Shown here: piece after piece, positions 1 through 7,847 of the stretch | Position numbering within the stretch: the first letter of the stretch is position 1 | How the letters are laid out: each line of letters opens with the position of its first letter | NCBI GenBank assembly: GCA_963800205.1 | Contig: CAWCZQ010000005.1 | Span: 62,001-126,000, forward strand | Length of the DNA stretch: 64,000 bases | Source of the DNA: UBA6224 sp963800205 | GTDB taxonomy: Bacteria; Patescibacteriota; Saccharimonadia; Saccharimonadales; UBA4665 | Reading direction: 5' to 3' | Notes under the pieces: model-generated | What the model saw: only the letters and a program-made list of their open reading frames with translations | Told to the model about the DNA's origin: nothing | The model's database searches: none | Position numbers and translations under genes: made by a program

Positions 1-176
1 AAGCGGTTTTTGACGACTTTGACTTTAGTGCCGTTATCGCGAGCCTGTCGGCGGAGCTGCTGTAGAGCCTTGACGGTAGTACCTTGGTATTGGGCTACGA
101 CAGTCATTTTCGACTCTTTAAGTAGTTCGCTGACTTCTGTGACGACGTCACTCTTCTGTTGTTTTGATAATGCCAT
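1..176 (-). CDS. rplJ: 50S ribosomal protein L10, N-terminal part (runs off left edge)
   Basis: The first 58 codons read MALSKQQKSDVV, then VVAQYQGTTVKALQQLRRQ and end near KVVKNR, the L10 N-terminal domain that binds 23S rRNA and forms the base of the L7/L12 stalk. ATG at 176 is chosen because it opens this frame and follows a GGAG-type ribosome site; a second ATG four bases upstream is out of frame. The rest lies outside the window. The leader upstream carries an L10-type autoregulatory structure and a terminator. Confidence 0.93.
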   Translation of the reverse strand, partial: MALSKQQKSDVVTEVSELLKESKMTVVAQYQGTTVKALQQLRRQARDNGTKVKVVKNR

Positions 177-241
177 GCATTGTCTCCAAAAATTATTGGA
201 TGTTGTGAATCGAATATCGACCTGTTTCGATTCCGTTGCCA

Positions 242-275
242 AACAAAAACGCCTTTAGACGTTGATCCAAAGACG
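242..275 (-). terminator. Intrinsic terminator/attenuator in the rplJ leader
   Basis: On the minus strand a 7-bp stem (CGTCTTT with AAAGGCG, one G-U pair) is followed by TTTTTGTTT. It sits between the L10-binding leader and the rplJ start, the usual place for an attenuator that stops transcription when free L10 binds the leader. Confidence 0.7.
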
Positions 276-299
276 TTCAAACGCTCATAAGAGATTGTT

Positions 300-370
300 T
301 GTACCTCGGCGACGGATTAAGGACTTATATAATTAATTATATAAGTGCCTGTCGCTGTCTCTGGCAACTT
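300..370 (-). promoter_or_regulatory. L10(L12)-binding ribosomal protein leader
   Basis: The minus strand reads GAGACAGCGAC, an extended hairpin, then GTCGCCGAGGT. The two flanks pair and leave the asymmetric purine-rich bulge typical of L10 leaders. The apical part contains a perfect 24-bp palindrome (323-346, AT-rich), which would form a long hairpin. Known L10 leaders control rplJ-rplL by autogenous repression; that role here is inferred from position and motif. Confidence 0.75.
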
Positions 371-376
371 AGTGGT

Positions 377-405
377 ATTGTACCGCTGTTATCTGTTTTC
401 GTCAA
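377..405 (-). promoter_or_regulatory. rplJ promoter
   Basis: Minus-strand TTGACG, 17-base spacer, TACAAT. The -35 overlaps the stop codon of the upstream unknown gene, so rplJ has its own start point at about 370, just before the L10 leader. Confidence 0.75.
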
Positions 406-827
406 CCGAAAGAGCGTACCTTGACTACTTCTTGCGGTGTACCAGGAATCCGTTCACCACTAGCTAAGTTTCGTACACTCGGTACAGAGAATGTCTTTAG
501 GGTAACAACATTATTCGTTTCATGAGCAGTGTGATGTGTCGATAACGTAGCTGCTTTGCGTGTCGCGGCAGCTACTCGTTGGTCGTGGAGTTCATTGCGA
601 TTGCGTATAATTTCACGAGCGCTTTCGAGGGCCAGTTCGCCAATATCTACTCCGGGCGTGAAGAGATAGGCATCGAAGTCGCCGTTTTCTTGGAGACAGT
701 CTGCGACAGCCGTTTCATCGTAATGATCAACGGGTTGTTCGTCGACACATGTTTGGAGATTCCATTCTCTGCGATAGTCAGGCTTTTGATGCCACGGTCC
801 CGCAAGTTCTCCTCTGTTCGCTGGCAT
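402..827 (-). CDS. Unknown small protein (third gene of leader-controlled operon)
   Basis: A 141-residue soluble protein that I do not recognise. It is polar and acidic in the N-terminal half (WHQKPDYRREWNLQ) and has a likely helix around residues 60-95. No signal peptide, membrane span or catalytic motif is visible. The ATG follows the stop of the preceding gene by two bases, so translation is probably coupled. Its stop codon overlaps the rplJ promoter. It is the last of three co-directional small genes (1407 to 402) that share a structured 5' leader. Confidence 0.7.
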   Translation of the reverse strand: MPANRGELAGPWHQKPDYRREWNLQTCVDEQPVDHYDETAVADCLQENGDFDAYLFTPGVDIGELALESAREIIRNRNELHDQRVAAATRKAATLSTHHTAHETNNVVTLKTFSVPSVRNLASGERIPGTPQEVVKVRSFG

Positions 828-829
828 GA

Positions 830-1225
830 TTACTGCCCATCCCGCTCGGTTAATTGAACCGCACGGGTGCCTACTTCTTCGGCAGCCTGTTGTTGACGTT
901 GCTGTAATACATCAAACGGATCGGCCAAATCTTCTGGGTCTGCGCCATCTGTTCGCCATTTAGACCGTTCAGGGCCATTGCTCGCGCGGGCCGCTGTGTT
1001 GGTTGGTTGTTCTTGAAACTGCATTGTTTCACTAGCTCCTACATAGTTATCTTGATGAGTACTTACTGTTGCCGGATCGAATATATCAGTCAGCGCTATG
1101 CCGTGGTCCATAGCAAGCTTTACTATTTCTTTTCGTAGTTCGTGGTCGCCCATGATTTCACGTATCGTTTCGGTGCGATATCGTGCATAATCGGTCGCTG
1201 CTGTAGGCAGATCTACTAAGGTCAT
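830..1225 (-). CDS. Unknown small protein (second gene of leader-controlled operon)
   Basis: 131 residues, not recognised. The N-terminal 50 residues are probably helical (IREIMGDHELRKEIVKLAM); the C-terminal half is rich in Gln, Ala, Asp and Glu and likely flexible (QQRQQQAAEEV). No transmembrane or signal segment is seen. An AAGGA sequence overlapping the end of the upstream gene can serve as ribosome site. It lies 8 bases after the first gene and 2 bases before the third. Confidence 0.7.
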   Translation of the reverse strand: MTLVDLPTAATDYARYRTETIREIMGDHELRKEIVKLAMDHGIALTDIFDPATVSTHQDNYVGASETMQFQEQPTNTAARASNGPERSKWRTDGADPEDLADPFDVLQQRQQQAAEEVGTRAVQLTERDGQ

Positions 1226-1233
1226 AGTGTTGT

Positions 1234-1407
1234 CTATTCTTGTCCTTCGGCGTCTAATTGGACGGTATGTGCGACTGCCACATCTCCACTGTAGTGAGGC
1301 GTATTTCCGTACAAGTTTTCGAGCTCTCCTACTCTCTCACTGTAGCCTGTTTGATGAACTTGATTTGTGTTTGTTCCCTGCCACGTTACTGGGTACATGT
1401 CGTACAT
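1234..1407 (-). CDS. Unknown 57-residue protein (first gene of leader-controlled operon)
   Basis: A short open frame beginning MYDMYPVTWQGTN and ending QLDAEGQE. It is supported by a good ribosome site (CAGGAG, 7 bases before the ATG) and by tight spacing to the next gene. The protein is polar with no recognisable domain. It is the first gene downstream of the structured leader and terminator at 1442-1534, so any switch there would act on this gene and the two behind it. Confidence 0.65.
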   Translation of the reverse strand: MYDMYPVTWQGTNTNQVHQTGYSERVGELENLYGNTPHYSGDVAVAHTVQLDAEGQE

Positions 1408-1441
1408 GTGTGTTCTCCTGAATTTTCGTAATTTTCTTAGA

Positions 1442-1470
1442 CATAAAAATAGGCTTCAGTTGAAGCCTTC
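1442..1470 (-). terminator. Intrinsic terminator in 5' leader of the three-gene operon
   Basis: Minus strand: GGCTTCA-ACT-GAAGCC hairpin followed by TATTTTTAT. It lies about 35 bases upstream of the first start codon, so it can act as a premature terminator. Its 5' arm is also complementary to a segment of the upstream junction (1508-1517). Confidence 0.75.
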
Positions 1471-1479
1471 TGGTTCTTC

Positions 1480-1534
1480 GGGCTGTGCGGTCGAGCTAAC
1501 GCTCGGAGGCTTCAACCATAGTGAAGCACAGCCC
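1480..1534 (-). promoter_or_regulatory. Candidate riboswitch/attenuator: three-way junction with antiterminator segment
   Basis: The ends pair (GGGCTGT with ACAGCCC) and enclose two hairpins: CGAGC/GCTCG with a 4-base loop, and GCTTC/GAAGC. The minus-strand segment GGTTGAAGCC (1517 to 1508) can instead pair over 10 bases with the 5' arm of the terminator at 1458-1467, giving two mutually exclusive folds. I could not match it to a known riboswitch class. Confidence 0.5.
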
Positions 1535-1594
1535 TTGTAGGCCGAGAATAATGAGAATAAATTGCTTCACTTGGTTAAAAGACATAATACATCT

Positions 1595-1623
1595 ATACAA
1601 CGCCATACCAGCCAGAATGTCAA
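1595..1623 (-). promoter_or_regulatory. Promoter of the three-gene unknown operon
   Basis: Minus-strand TTGACA (1623 to 1618), 17-base spacer, TTGTAT; an overlapping TATAGA is an alternative -10. It is placed correctly to transcribe the structured leader and then the genes at 1407-402. Confidence 0.6.
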
Positions 1624-1693
1624 GTGATGATTATCGAAGTTGATAAATCTGCGTATCGAGTGTATTATTGGTGATTGGAATTAGTGTATTGAG

Positions 1694-2299
1694 ATGACAG
1701 TTACAGAACAAGCAAACTTTACCACCCTGCCACCACACGCATCGGAACGGTTCAATACCATAAGACAGCGAGAGCTCGCCGGCTGCATACGCCAGGCAGT
1801 AGCAGAAACAGTTGAGTATTTTGATTCGTTTGAAAACCATGATCCCCGTCTTGCAGATTTGGTAACGAGTATTACCGAAAACGCAACCTATGCGCGATTT
1901 CTGCTCGAAAACCCACACGTATGGACTAAGTCTGCAACGGATACACCGGAAGAAAAGCGACAAAAAGAGCGCCATGCAAAAGTACTACAAGGGGTGGCTA
2001 TCAGCCTGGTAGATCCATTGGATGTTAAGAACAATGCTGACGATCGTCGCATTGACAAGGCGATACTATCCACTCTCAGTAGCGTCAATGGCATGGATGT
2101 TCATGCAAATCAACGGTGCGCACGGTTTAGCATTACGCTCGCAACAAACCATCCGGAAGCGAACCTGCGATTGGCCGTGACGCGTGTCAAAGCAGTTAAT
2201 TTACCAGCTGAGCTCCGTGCTCAATCCGCCGTCGAACTACCCCAAGGCATTAATTATAGCCTCTCTTTCGGACCTGTCCCCAAACAGCATAATCAGTAG
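1694..2299 (+). CDS. Unknown soluble protein, 201 residues
   Basis: Begins MTVTEQANFTTLPPHASERF. It appears to be a cytosolic, mainly helical protein with no signal peptide, membrane span or catalytic motif that I recognise. It is divergent from the operon to its left and converges on the tmk-thyX gene, ending 4 bases from it. The ribosome site is weak (TTGAG just before the ATG). I have no functional guess. Confidence 0.65.
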   Translation: MTVTEQANFTTLPPHASERFNTIRQRELAGCIRQAVAETVEYFDSFENHDPRLADLVTSITENATYARFLLENPHVWTKSATDTPEEKRQKERHAKVLQGVAISLVDPLDVKNNADDRRIDKAILSTLSSVNGMDVHANQRCARFSITLATNHPEANLRLAVTRVKAVNLPAELRAQSAVELPQGINYSLSFGPVPKQHNQ

Positions 2300-2303
2300 T
2301 AGT

Positions 2304-4644
2304 TTAATCAGTTAACTGGTCGAGTTTAAATTGTGTGTAGCGCTCGGCAGCAAGCCGGGTTAGTTCGGCGTCTTCATCTTGGTTAACGAACTTCATTGCC
2401 TCGGCTAGCATAGGGTGTTTTGCTGCTAAAGTTTCGTGCATTTGCAGTACTAACTTACGGTAGCCTGGGTGACCCTGCGGGCTGGTCCGTAATTCGTGCA
2501 GATGAAAGGCTTCGCGGGCATTATAGGTAACTTTCCAGCGCATTTTATGCCCGAGGAGCGTAGCGTATTGGGCTTCGAGGGTGTAGCCGCCTTGTTGCAG
2601 GCTGCTGTATAGTCGTAGACTGAGGTCGAAACAATCTTCGAAGATATCACTGAGGCCGGCGTCCTCGACGAGTTGCGGAATATCGTATCCCAAACGTGGT
2701 GAGAGTTGTTGCCAATTCATGTCGTCGACCATACGGTGACGTTGTAGATCCCGGAAAATGCCGTAGTCACAGACGAGATCCCAGCTGTAATGTGCTTTTT
2801 CAAGCGCACGCCCGGGTCGATGGCGACGGTTGAGGCGCTCGCCTATGTAAGCCTCGAATACTTTAAGTTTCCGATCGTACGACCACGAACTAACCATTTC
2901 TCTAATCTGGCTGAGCGTTAGATTTGTGTGATCATAGAGCATGTCAGGGACGAGGTCAAGTTCGTTGCGCGGCCATATGTCGGTGAGCGTCACCGGATTG
3001 GTGTTGTCGGCAGCATAATCTGGCGGCATAAAGGCATCGGCGAGCTCACTAACAGCTTTGTGGGTGTTGGCTCTGTATGCGATGATGGCGCCACCACGCT
3101 CTGGTTTGTCGGCGCGCTCCAAAAATGTCGGTATAATCTTTGCGGGCTTCGTCGAGAAGCTGTTGCCCGGTTGCCTGGGCTTCCGGTAGTTCATCGCTCA
3201 ATAAGTGCATGATGAGACTTTCGATAGCTTGCCCAGAGGCAAATATCCCGACGGTAGACTTAGTGGCTACTGGTAGGACGGCACGAGCAGCATCACACGC
3301 TTGTGCGCGCACGGCACCCTTCCAGGCGACGTCGCGTTCTTCGGCGGGAGTGGCAGAATTAGCCGTCACATAGTCGGTCAGCTGGTGTACCATTGCAGAA
3401 TATTTATCAAAGATCTGATCCATGATGTCGCAGTACAGATCCTTGACATCGCTGTCGAGCTGCGGCGGAATGTAATAGCGGTATTTGCCGTGGGCATCAC
3501 GTTGGTCGAAGTAAATATAGCGGGTTGATTGTTCGAGATATGCCGCGAGCCGACCCCATTCGAGTTTTTTCGTCAGCAAGTTGCTAGCATTCTCGACCAC
3601 CATATGAATGCCGGTGAGTTGCTGCACTGAATCGTCGCCATAGGCACTAATCACTCGCTGCAATAGTTTTTGATCTTTCCCCATGGCATGAGCAAACTCA
3701 TCGAGTATGGTCAGACGCATATCGTCACCGCGGCGACTCAGTCGAGCCATAGCCGCCGCGATTGTGATAGGACTGAGCTTTTCATTAAAACCATATACAT
3801 CTCCCTCTGACGAAGTCACAACCTCTTGTAAGTAGTCGTAACCGGCGTTGGTAATAATGGTGCCGCTGGGTAGTTTGCGGACATATGGGTTGTCACTGTC
3901 GACGGTAGCCTTTGTCTTAGTGTTACTGGCTACAGTTTTTTTCGTTTTCTTTCGCGGTTTCGGCAGTAGTGGATGGACTTTTTCCCATAGTAGCGTCCCA
4001 ATATCTTCGATACTCATTAATTTGCCGCCACGAACACAATCGATGCGGCTAAAATCCTTGGGAAAGAGCTTACAGAGATCGTCATACACCTCGACTGAGC
4101 GTTCGAGGTGACTTAAATCTGCTTCGTGGATATCGCGCTTTTTGTCGGTGTAGCTGCGAGCTCCTTTTTTATCTACCAATGACTGCGCGATGTCGGCCGG
4201 TACTCGTAGGACGACATTCATATCAGGGCGAGGAATGCTGAGCATCTGAAACTCAAGGTTATCAAGCCATATAAAATAGCCTCGTCGCTGTTCGGCGTTA
4301 GAAAACTTAGTCCCTTGATGTGCCATGTTAGAACCAGTAAATCGATTGGCAATTACTACTTTGCCGGTATCCAGAGCCGCTCGTATTGCAGAGGCGGCCT
4401 CGTAGCGATCTAGCGAAAAGAATAAAGATCCGGTATAAGGACCGACTTCATCGGCCGAACCGTAGGCCCCATTGAGATATTGCCGGACGAAGTAGCTGGA
4501 CTGTTCCTCGTATTGCGGAAAATCGAAAGTTGCCACATCGTAGCCGCCTGCTTCTAGCCGCTCGACAAGCTTTGTAAACTGCGTTCCCTTACCGGAACCA
4601 TCAGTCCCTTCTATGACGATAAAAGTCCCTTTTGCCGTAGCCAT
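2304..4644 (-). CDS. Thymidylate kinase fused to tandem ThyX-like domains (one frameshift)
   Basis: Residues 1-225 are a dTMP kinase: P-loop GTDGSGKGT near the start, DRYEAA at about 80, and a lid region RSYTDKKRD. After a basic linker come two FAD-dependent thymidylate synthase (ThyX)-like domains. The first carries LEQSTRY, the second RDLQRHRM with a following SPR; each keeps a different half of the canonical RHR...S..R signature. The fusion would make dTMP from dUMP and phosphorylate it to dTDP. A T-run at 3121-3125 is one base too long; removing it gives 779 residues. GTG and downstream ATG starts were considered, but the ATG at 4644 has a GGGAGG site. It lies 45 bases after dcd. Confidence 0.88.
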
Positions 4645-4689
4645 TATACGCCTCCCCCACCCGAGTTAAGTTGCTGGGTAGAAGTTGGG

Positions 4690-5403
4690 TTAATCACCTG
4701 ATAAGCCCTCGATTTTCTGTGGCAAGTTCCGCTTGTCTTTGTAGGCACGTGGCAGCATGAGTGCTGGTTCCCATGCAGTTATCAGAGCGTCAATATCGGT
4801 GCCGGTCTGATATTTGCCACTAAATCCTCCGTCGCGGCCAGCCCCATAGTTGCCGTCTACTTCGCCAGTGGAATGGAAAATGATTTGGGCGATGCGCTCA
4901 CCAACAGGGAGGAGCATCGTTTCGTGCTGGTTGAGATTATATATTTCCAGCGTGAGACGGTTGATATAACCGGGGTCGATCCAGCCAGCATCAAAGCACA
5001 CAGCGATACCATTGCGACCCCAGCTACTGCGCGATTTAACTTCACAAGCTCCCGGTGGAACAATACCGAAGAATTCATGAGTATGAGCTAAGATCCGTTC
5101 GCCAGGCCGAATAGGTATTACTGGGTGGTCGGCCGGTATGCCAGCAAGGAGGGCCACGCCGTTTTTGTTGCACCAATCTGCATGCTTTACAGCTTTGAGC
5201 GGTTTGCCAAAGTAGCGTTTGACGTCTTTCTCATCGAATGGATTATACGAAGGGTGGTCACCTGTTCGTTCGGTGCGGTAATAGTAATAGCCAAGCGTGA
5301 CATCAAGACTCGCATGACTGACGTGTTTGTCGTTAAATGGCACGCATTTAATGTGGCCAGTCTGAATGGCTTCGCGAATTTCGGTGTTACTGAATACTCC
5401 CAC
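4690..5403 (-). CDS. dcd: dCTP deaminase
   Basis: The core motif KSRSSWGRNG, followed by DAGWIDPGY and LPVGERIAQIIF, identifies the dCTP deaminase/dUTPase trimer family; it converts dCTP to dUTP (possibly directly to dUMP, which the sequence alone does not settle). At 237 residues it is longer than the usual 180-195, with extra sequence in the N-terminal half and at the C-terminus. It starts with GTG at 5403 behind GGAGGG. With the neighbouring tmk-thyX it forms a route to dTTP. Confidence 0.92.
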   Translation of the reverse strand: MGVFSNTEIREAIQTGHIKCVPFNDKHVSHASLDVTLGYYYYRTERTGDHPSYNPFDEKDVKRYFGKPLKAVKHADWCNKNGVALLAGIPADHPVIPIRPGERILAHTHEFFGIVPPGACEVKSRSSWGRNGIAVCFDAGWIDPGYINRLTLEIYNLNQHETMLLPVGERIAQIIFHSTGEVDGNYGAGRDGGFSGKYQTGTDIDALITAWEPALMLPRAYKDKRNLPQKIEGLSGD

Positions 5404-5496
5404 GGTCCCTCCGAATGTTTATATGTATTCTACGCAACTCACCTCCATAAACACAAGGGTAAAAAGTACATCGACTATATATAATTGACAAGAAGC

Positions 5497-5524
5497 AAAA
5501 AACCGCCCTTTGTGTGGGCGGCTT
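5497..5524 (-). terminator. Terminator after rplA
   Basis: Minus strand AAAGCCGCCC-ACACAA-GGGCGG followed by TTTTTT, 22 bases after the rplA stop codon; it separates the ribosomal operon from dcd. Confidence 0.88.
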
Positions 5525-5546
5525 TAGCGGGTGCATTTCGTGGTTA

Positions 5547-6542
5547 CTAGTTTGTACTAGCACTATCGACAGTGATAGAAGGACCCATAGTGGTTGTGAC
5601 GTGAATGGCTTTGATGTATGAACCTTTCACGCTGGCAGGCTTATTGCTGCGAAGGCTAGCAAAGACAGCTTGCGCGTTCTGCATCAGCTTATCGCCACCG
5701 AAGCTAACCTTACCGATACCGAGATGGATGATACCGGTACTGTCAACGCGATATTCTACTCGGCCAGCCTTAGATTCGGCGACGGCTTTTTGAATGTCTT
5801 GGGTCACGGTGCCGCTCTTGGGGTTTGGCATAAGCCCACGGGGACCAAGCAATCGTGCATACTTACCCAGTTTCGCCATATTAGCTGGTGTACTGACGAG
5901 GATATCAAAGTTAATTTGACCCTTGTCGAGAGCTTTGGTGATGGTTTCGATACCGCTGACGTCTGCATTGTCGACATTTTCGTCGGCAAAAACTGCGACG
6001 CGCACGTTCTTTCCGGTACCTGCCGGCAAAATCAGGTTATCGCGAATGTTTTGATCGGCTTGGCGAGGGTCGACACTGAGGTTAACATGCAGCTCTACTG
6101 TTGCATCAAACTTTGTGTGGTTAGTTTTGGTCGCAATCTCGAGGGCTTCTTTAAGGTCGTATGCTTTACCCTTTTCGATTTGTTCGGCTGATTTGCGGAA
6201 GCCTTTACCTTGTCGTTCGAGTCGTGAGCGCGTTGGCTTCGCAAATTGCTTTGGCTTTTCGACCGCTTCGTCCTCTGCTTGGCTGGCCTTGCGGGCTTCT
6301 TTTTCTTCCTTTGCTTCGGCTTCGGCAAGTGCCTTGGCGCTACGCTTACCGGCTTTCGCGACAGTAGCTTCTTCTTGTTGGCCTTGCTCGGCTACTTCGA
6401 GATCTCCAGCTTCGACTGGTTCGACGGGCGTCTGACTCATGGCAGCAATGGCGGCCGTGATTTCAGCTACCGTATTCTTTGCCGTGACTTCTACGCCCAT
6501 ATCCTGCGCTTCTTTCAGAAGTTCTGCTTTACTCTTTGCCAT
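5547..6542 (-). CDS. rplA: 50S ribosomal protein L1 with N-terminal extension
   Basis: The C-terminal 220 residues are a normal L1 (LLGPRGLMPNPKSGTVT, then VEYRVDSTGIIHLGIGK), the 23S rRNA-binding stalk protein that also represses its own mRNA. The first 110 residues are extra: a compact helical segment (KAELLKEAQDMGVEV, reminiscent of HeH/SAP-type folds) and a charged Ala/Glu/Lys linker. Usual L1 is about 230 residues, this one 331. It follows a small unknown gene after rplK. Confidence 0.93.
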   Translation of the reverse strand: MAKSKAELLKEAQDMGVEVTAKNTVAEITAAIAAMSQTPVEPVEAGDLEVAEQGQQEEATVAKAGKRSAKALAEAEAKEEKEARKASQAEDEAVEKPKQFAKPTRSRLERQGKGFRKSAEQIEKGKAYDLKEALEIATKTNHTKFDATVELHVNLSVDPRQADQNIRDNLILPAGTGKNVRVAVFADENVDNADVSGIETITKALDKGQINFDILVSTPANMAKLGKYARLLGPRGLMPNPKSGTVTQDIQKAVAESKAGRVEYRVDSTGIIHLGIGKVSFGGDKLMQNAQAVFASLRSNKPASVKGSYIKAIHVTTTMGPSITVDSASTN

Positions 6543-6630
6543 TAGTATTCTCCTTTCGTGGTGCTAGCGGCTGTTGGCCTCCCACAAATTTATTGATTAT
6601 CTTATTGAGCTTATGACGACATTTTGCTGT

Positions 6631-6942
6631 TTAGCAGTCGTAGTACGGTTTGCCATCCTCATCAAATGCAATGTGATTGCTGCCTGAATGTCCATGAATC
6701 GGAATTGACTGGCCGTATACATCAGACGGCTTTTCAATAGCTTCTTCAGATTCGGTGCGATCACTTTCGCTCCAAAGTGTTGCCATAAACCTTGCTTGAT
6801 CGGCATTGAATTGTTTTTGCACGTCGAGCGGTAGAATGGCGGTTTCTTGGGCGATCACTTCAGCAATATGCGAAGGGGTGTAGCCATAATCTGATAGTTC
6901 ATCCAGATTAATAATTGGGGAAAGTGACAGTTCTCGAGACAT
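6631..6942 (-). CDS. Unknown small protein between rplK and rplA
   Basis: 103 residues, beginning MSRELSLSPIINLDELSDYGY; acidic, no membrane segment, not recognised. The ATG lies four bases after the rplK stop codon, implying translational coupling. rplK and rplA are normally adjacent, so this is a lineage-specific insertion that keeps the operon frame intact. No frameshifts are seen. Confidence 0.7.
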   Translation of the reverse strand: MSRELSLSPIINLDELSDYGYTPSHIAEVIAQETAILPLDVQKQFNADQARFMATLWSESDRTESEEAIEKPSDVYGQSIPIHGHSGSNHIAFDEDGKPYYDC

Positions 6943-6946
6943 GAGC

Positions 6947-7375
6947 TTAGGCCTCGACCTCTACGCCCATGCTTCGGGCGGTACCAGCGACCATTTTTTT
7001 GACTGACTCAACGTCGTCGGCGTTCATATCGTTGGCTTTGGTTTCGGCGATTTTTTGCAACTGAGCTTGTGTTAGCTTTTTGCTGATCTTTTCGCTATTT
7101 GGGCGTCCTGAACCCTTCTGGATACCCAGCTCAGCCCGGATCAGATCGTCAGTTGGGGCGCCAACTACACGAAAATCCATGCTCCTGTCGTCATACACGG
7201 TAATGTGTGCGGTGACAGTTGCGCCTTGCATTTCCTTGGTGGCGTCGTTAAATGGATTAATAAAATCCATCATGTTCACGCCGTACTGTCCGAGCGTGCT
7301 ACCTACTGGAGGTGCAGCACTGGCCTGACCAGCGCGAAGTTTCATCTTTAAGTTTGCTTTCACGGCTTTCGCCAT
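6947..7375 (-). CDS. rplK: 50S ribosomal protein L11
   Basis: Complete 142-residue L11: AAPPVGSTLGQYGVNMMDF in the N-terminal domain and GTARSMGVEV at the end. It binds the GTPase-associated region of 23S rRNA. AAAGGAG precedes the ATG. It heads its own transcript (promoter 7455-7483) rather than following nusG, because a secreted-protein gene is inserted in between. Confidence 0.97.
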   Translation of the reverse strand: MAKAVKANLKMKLRAGQASAAPPVGSTLGQYGVNMMDFINPFNDATKEMQGATVTAHITVYDDRSMDFRVVGAPTDDLIRAELGIQKGSGRPNSEKISKKLTQAQLQKIAETKANDMNADDVESVKKMVAGTARSMGVEVEA

Positions 7376-7393
7376 AAGGTAATATCTCCTTTC

Positions 7394-7424
7394 GAATAAC
7401 TACAGTTGAAGCTTTGCGTTATTC
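7394..7424 (-). promoter_or_regulatory. Stem-loop in rplK leader
   Basis: Minus strand GAATAAC and GTTATTC pair (7 bp) around a 17-base loop, 20 bases upstream of the rplK start. It is a possible site for L1 or L11 feedback; that role is only a guess from position. Confidence 0.4.
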
Positions 7425-7454
7425 TCCTACCTTTTAGTAGTGCGTAACAGAGGT

Positions 7455-7483
7455 ATTCTATCAAAAAACACTACCCTTGTCGA
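7455..7483 (-). promoter_or_regulatory. rplK promoter
   Basis: Minus-strand TCGACA, 17-base spacer, TAGAAT, giving a leader of about 70 bases before rplK. Confidence 0.75.
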
Positions 7484-7576
7484 GCACACTGGTTATCAGA
7501 AAGAAAAATTAGCTACGTAATATTACTTGTGGTATCTCTACCCCCGTTACACAAAGAGCGTATATACTTGTTATGA

Positions 7577-7605
7577 TTGACATTACCTCTGCAATATGGT
7601 AGTGT
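7577..7605 (+). promoter_or_regulatory. Promoter for the secreted-protein gene
   Basis: TTGACA, 17-base spacer, TAGTGT. It lies outside (left of) the 16-bp inverted repeat, about 240 bases before the start codon. Confidence 0.6.
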
Positions 7606-7611
7606 ATATCT

Positions 7612-7847
7612 GTAATTGCGCCGTGGGGAATCAGGTATAGCTGTAGCGAAAGCTCGCTATTTTTGATATGCCAGCCGCAATTGTATCGCGCTGAAATTCA
7701 GCGCGAGCACATTAACATATTGGATTGCACTTCCGCCTCCGTTTACAGGACACCTATAGAAGCGATGAAATTGGCTTTTATGGGTGTTCTGCAAACACGC
7801 AGAGCTATCTAGAAATGCTCCTCATGGGGCGAAAGGAAGTGAGTAAG
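7612..7847 (+). promoter_or_regulatory. Long structured 5' leader of the secreted-protein gene
   Basis: Within 240 bases there are a 6-bp hairpin followed by TTTTT (7644-7664, a possible attenuator), a perfect 17-base dyad GCGCTGAA-A-TTCAGCGC (7688-7704), the left inverted-repeat arm, and a hairpin pairing CAGGACACC with GGTGTTCTG (about 7746-7793). A GAAAGGAAGTGAG ribosome site ends it. The amount of structure suggests RNA-level control; I cannot assign a class. The remaining part of the 7376-7847 gap holds the two opposed promoters and nothing else that I can see. Confidence 0.5.
7713..7728 (+). repeat. Left arm of 16-bp perfect inverted repeat
   Basis: TAACATATTGGATTGC; its exact reverse complement is at 9416-9431. 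The two arms bracket the secreted-protein gene, its proximal leader and its 3' stem-loop. Confidence 0.85.

Noticed and set aside
3049..3194. Programmed frameshift between Tmk-ThyX and the second ThyX domain
   Set aside because: The site is a plain T-run, and the same window holds dozens of indels in unrelated essential genes, so an error is the simpler reading. No stimulatory structure is evident.
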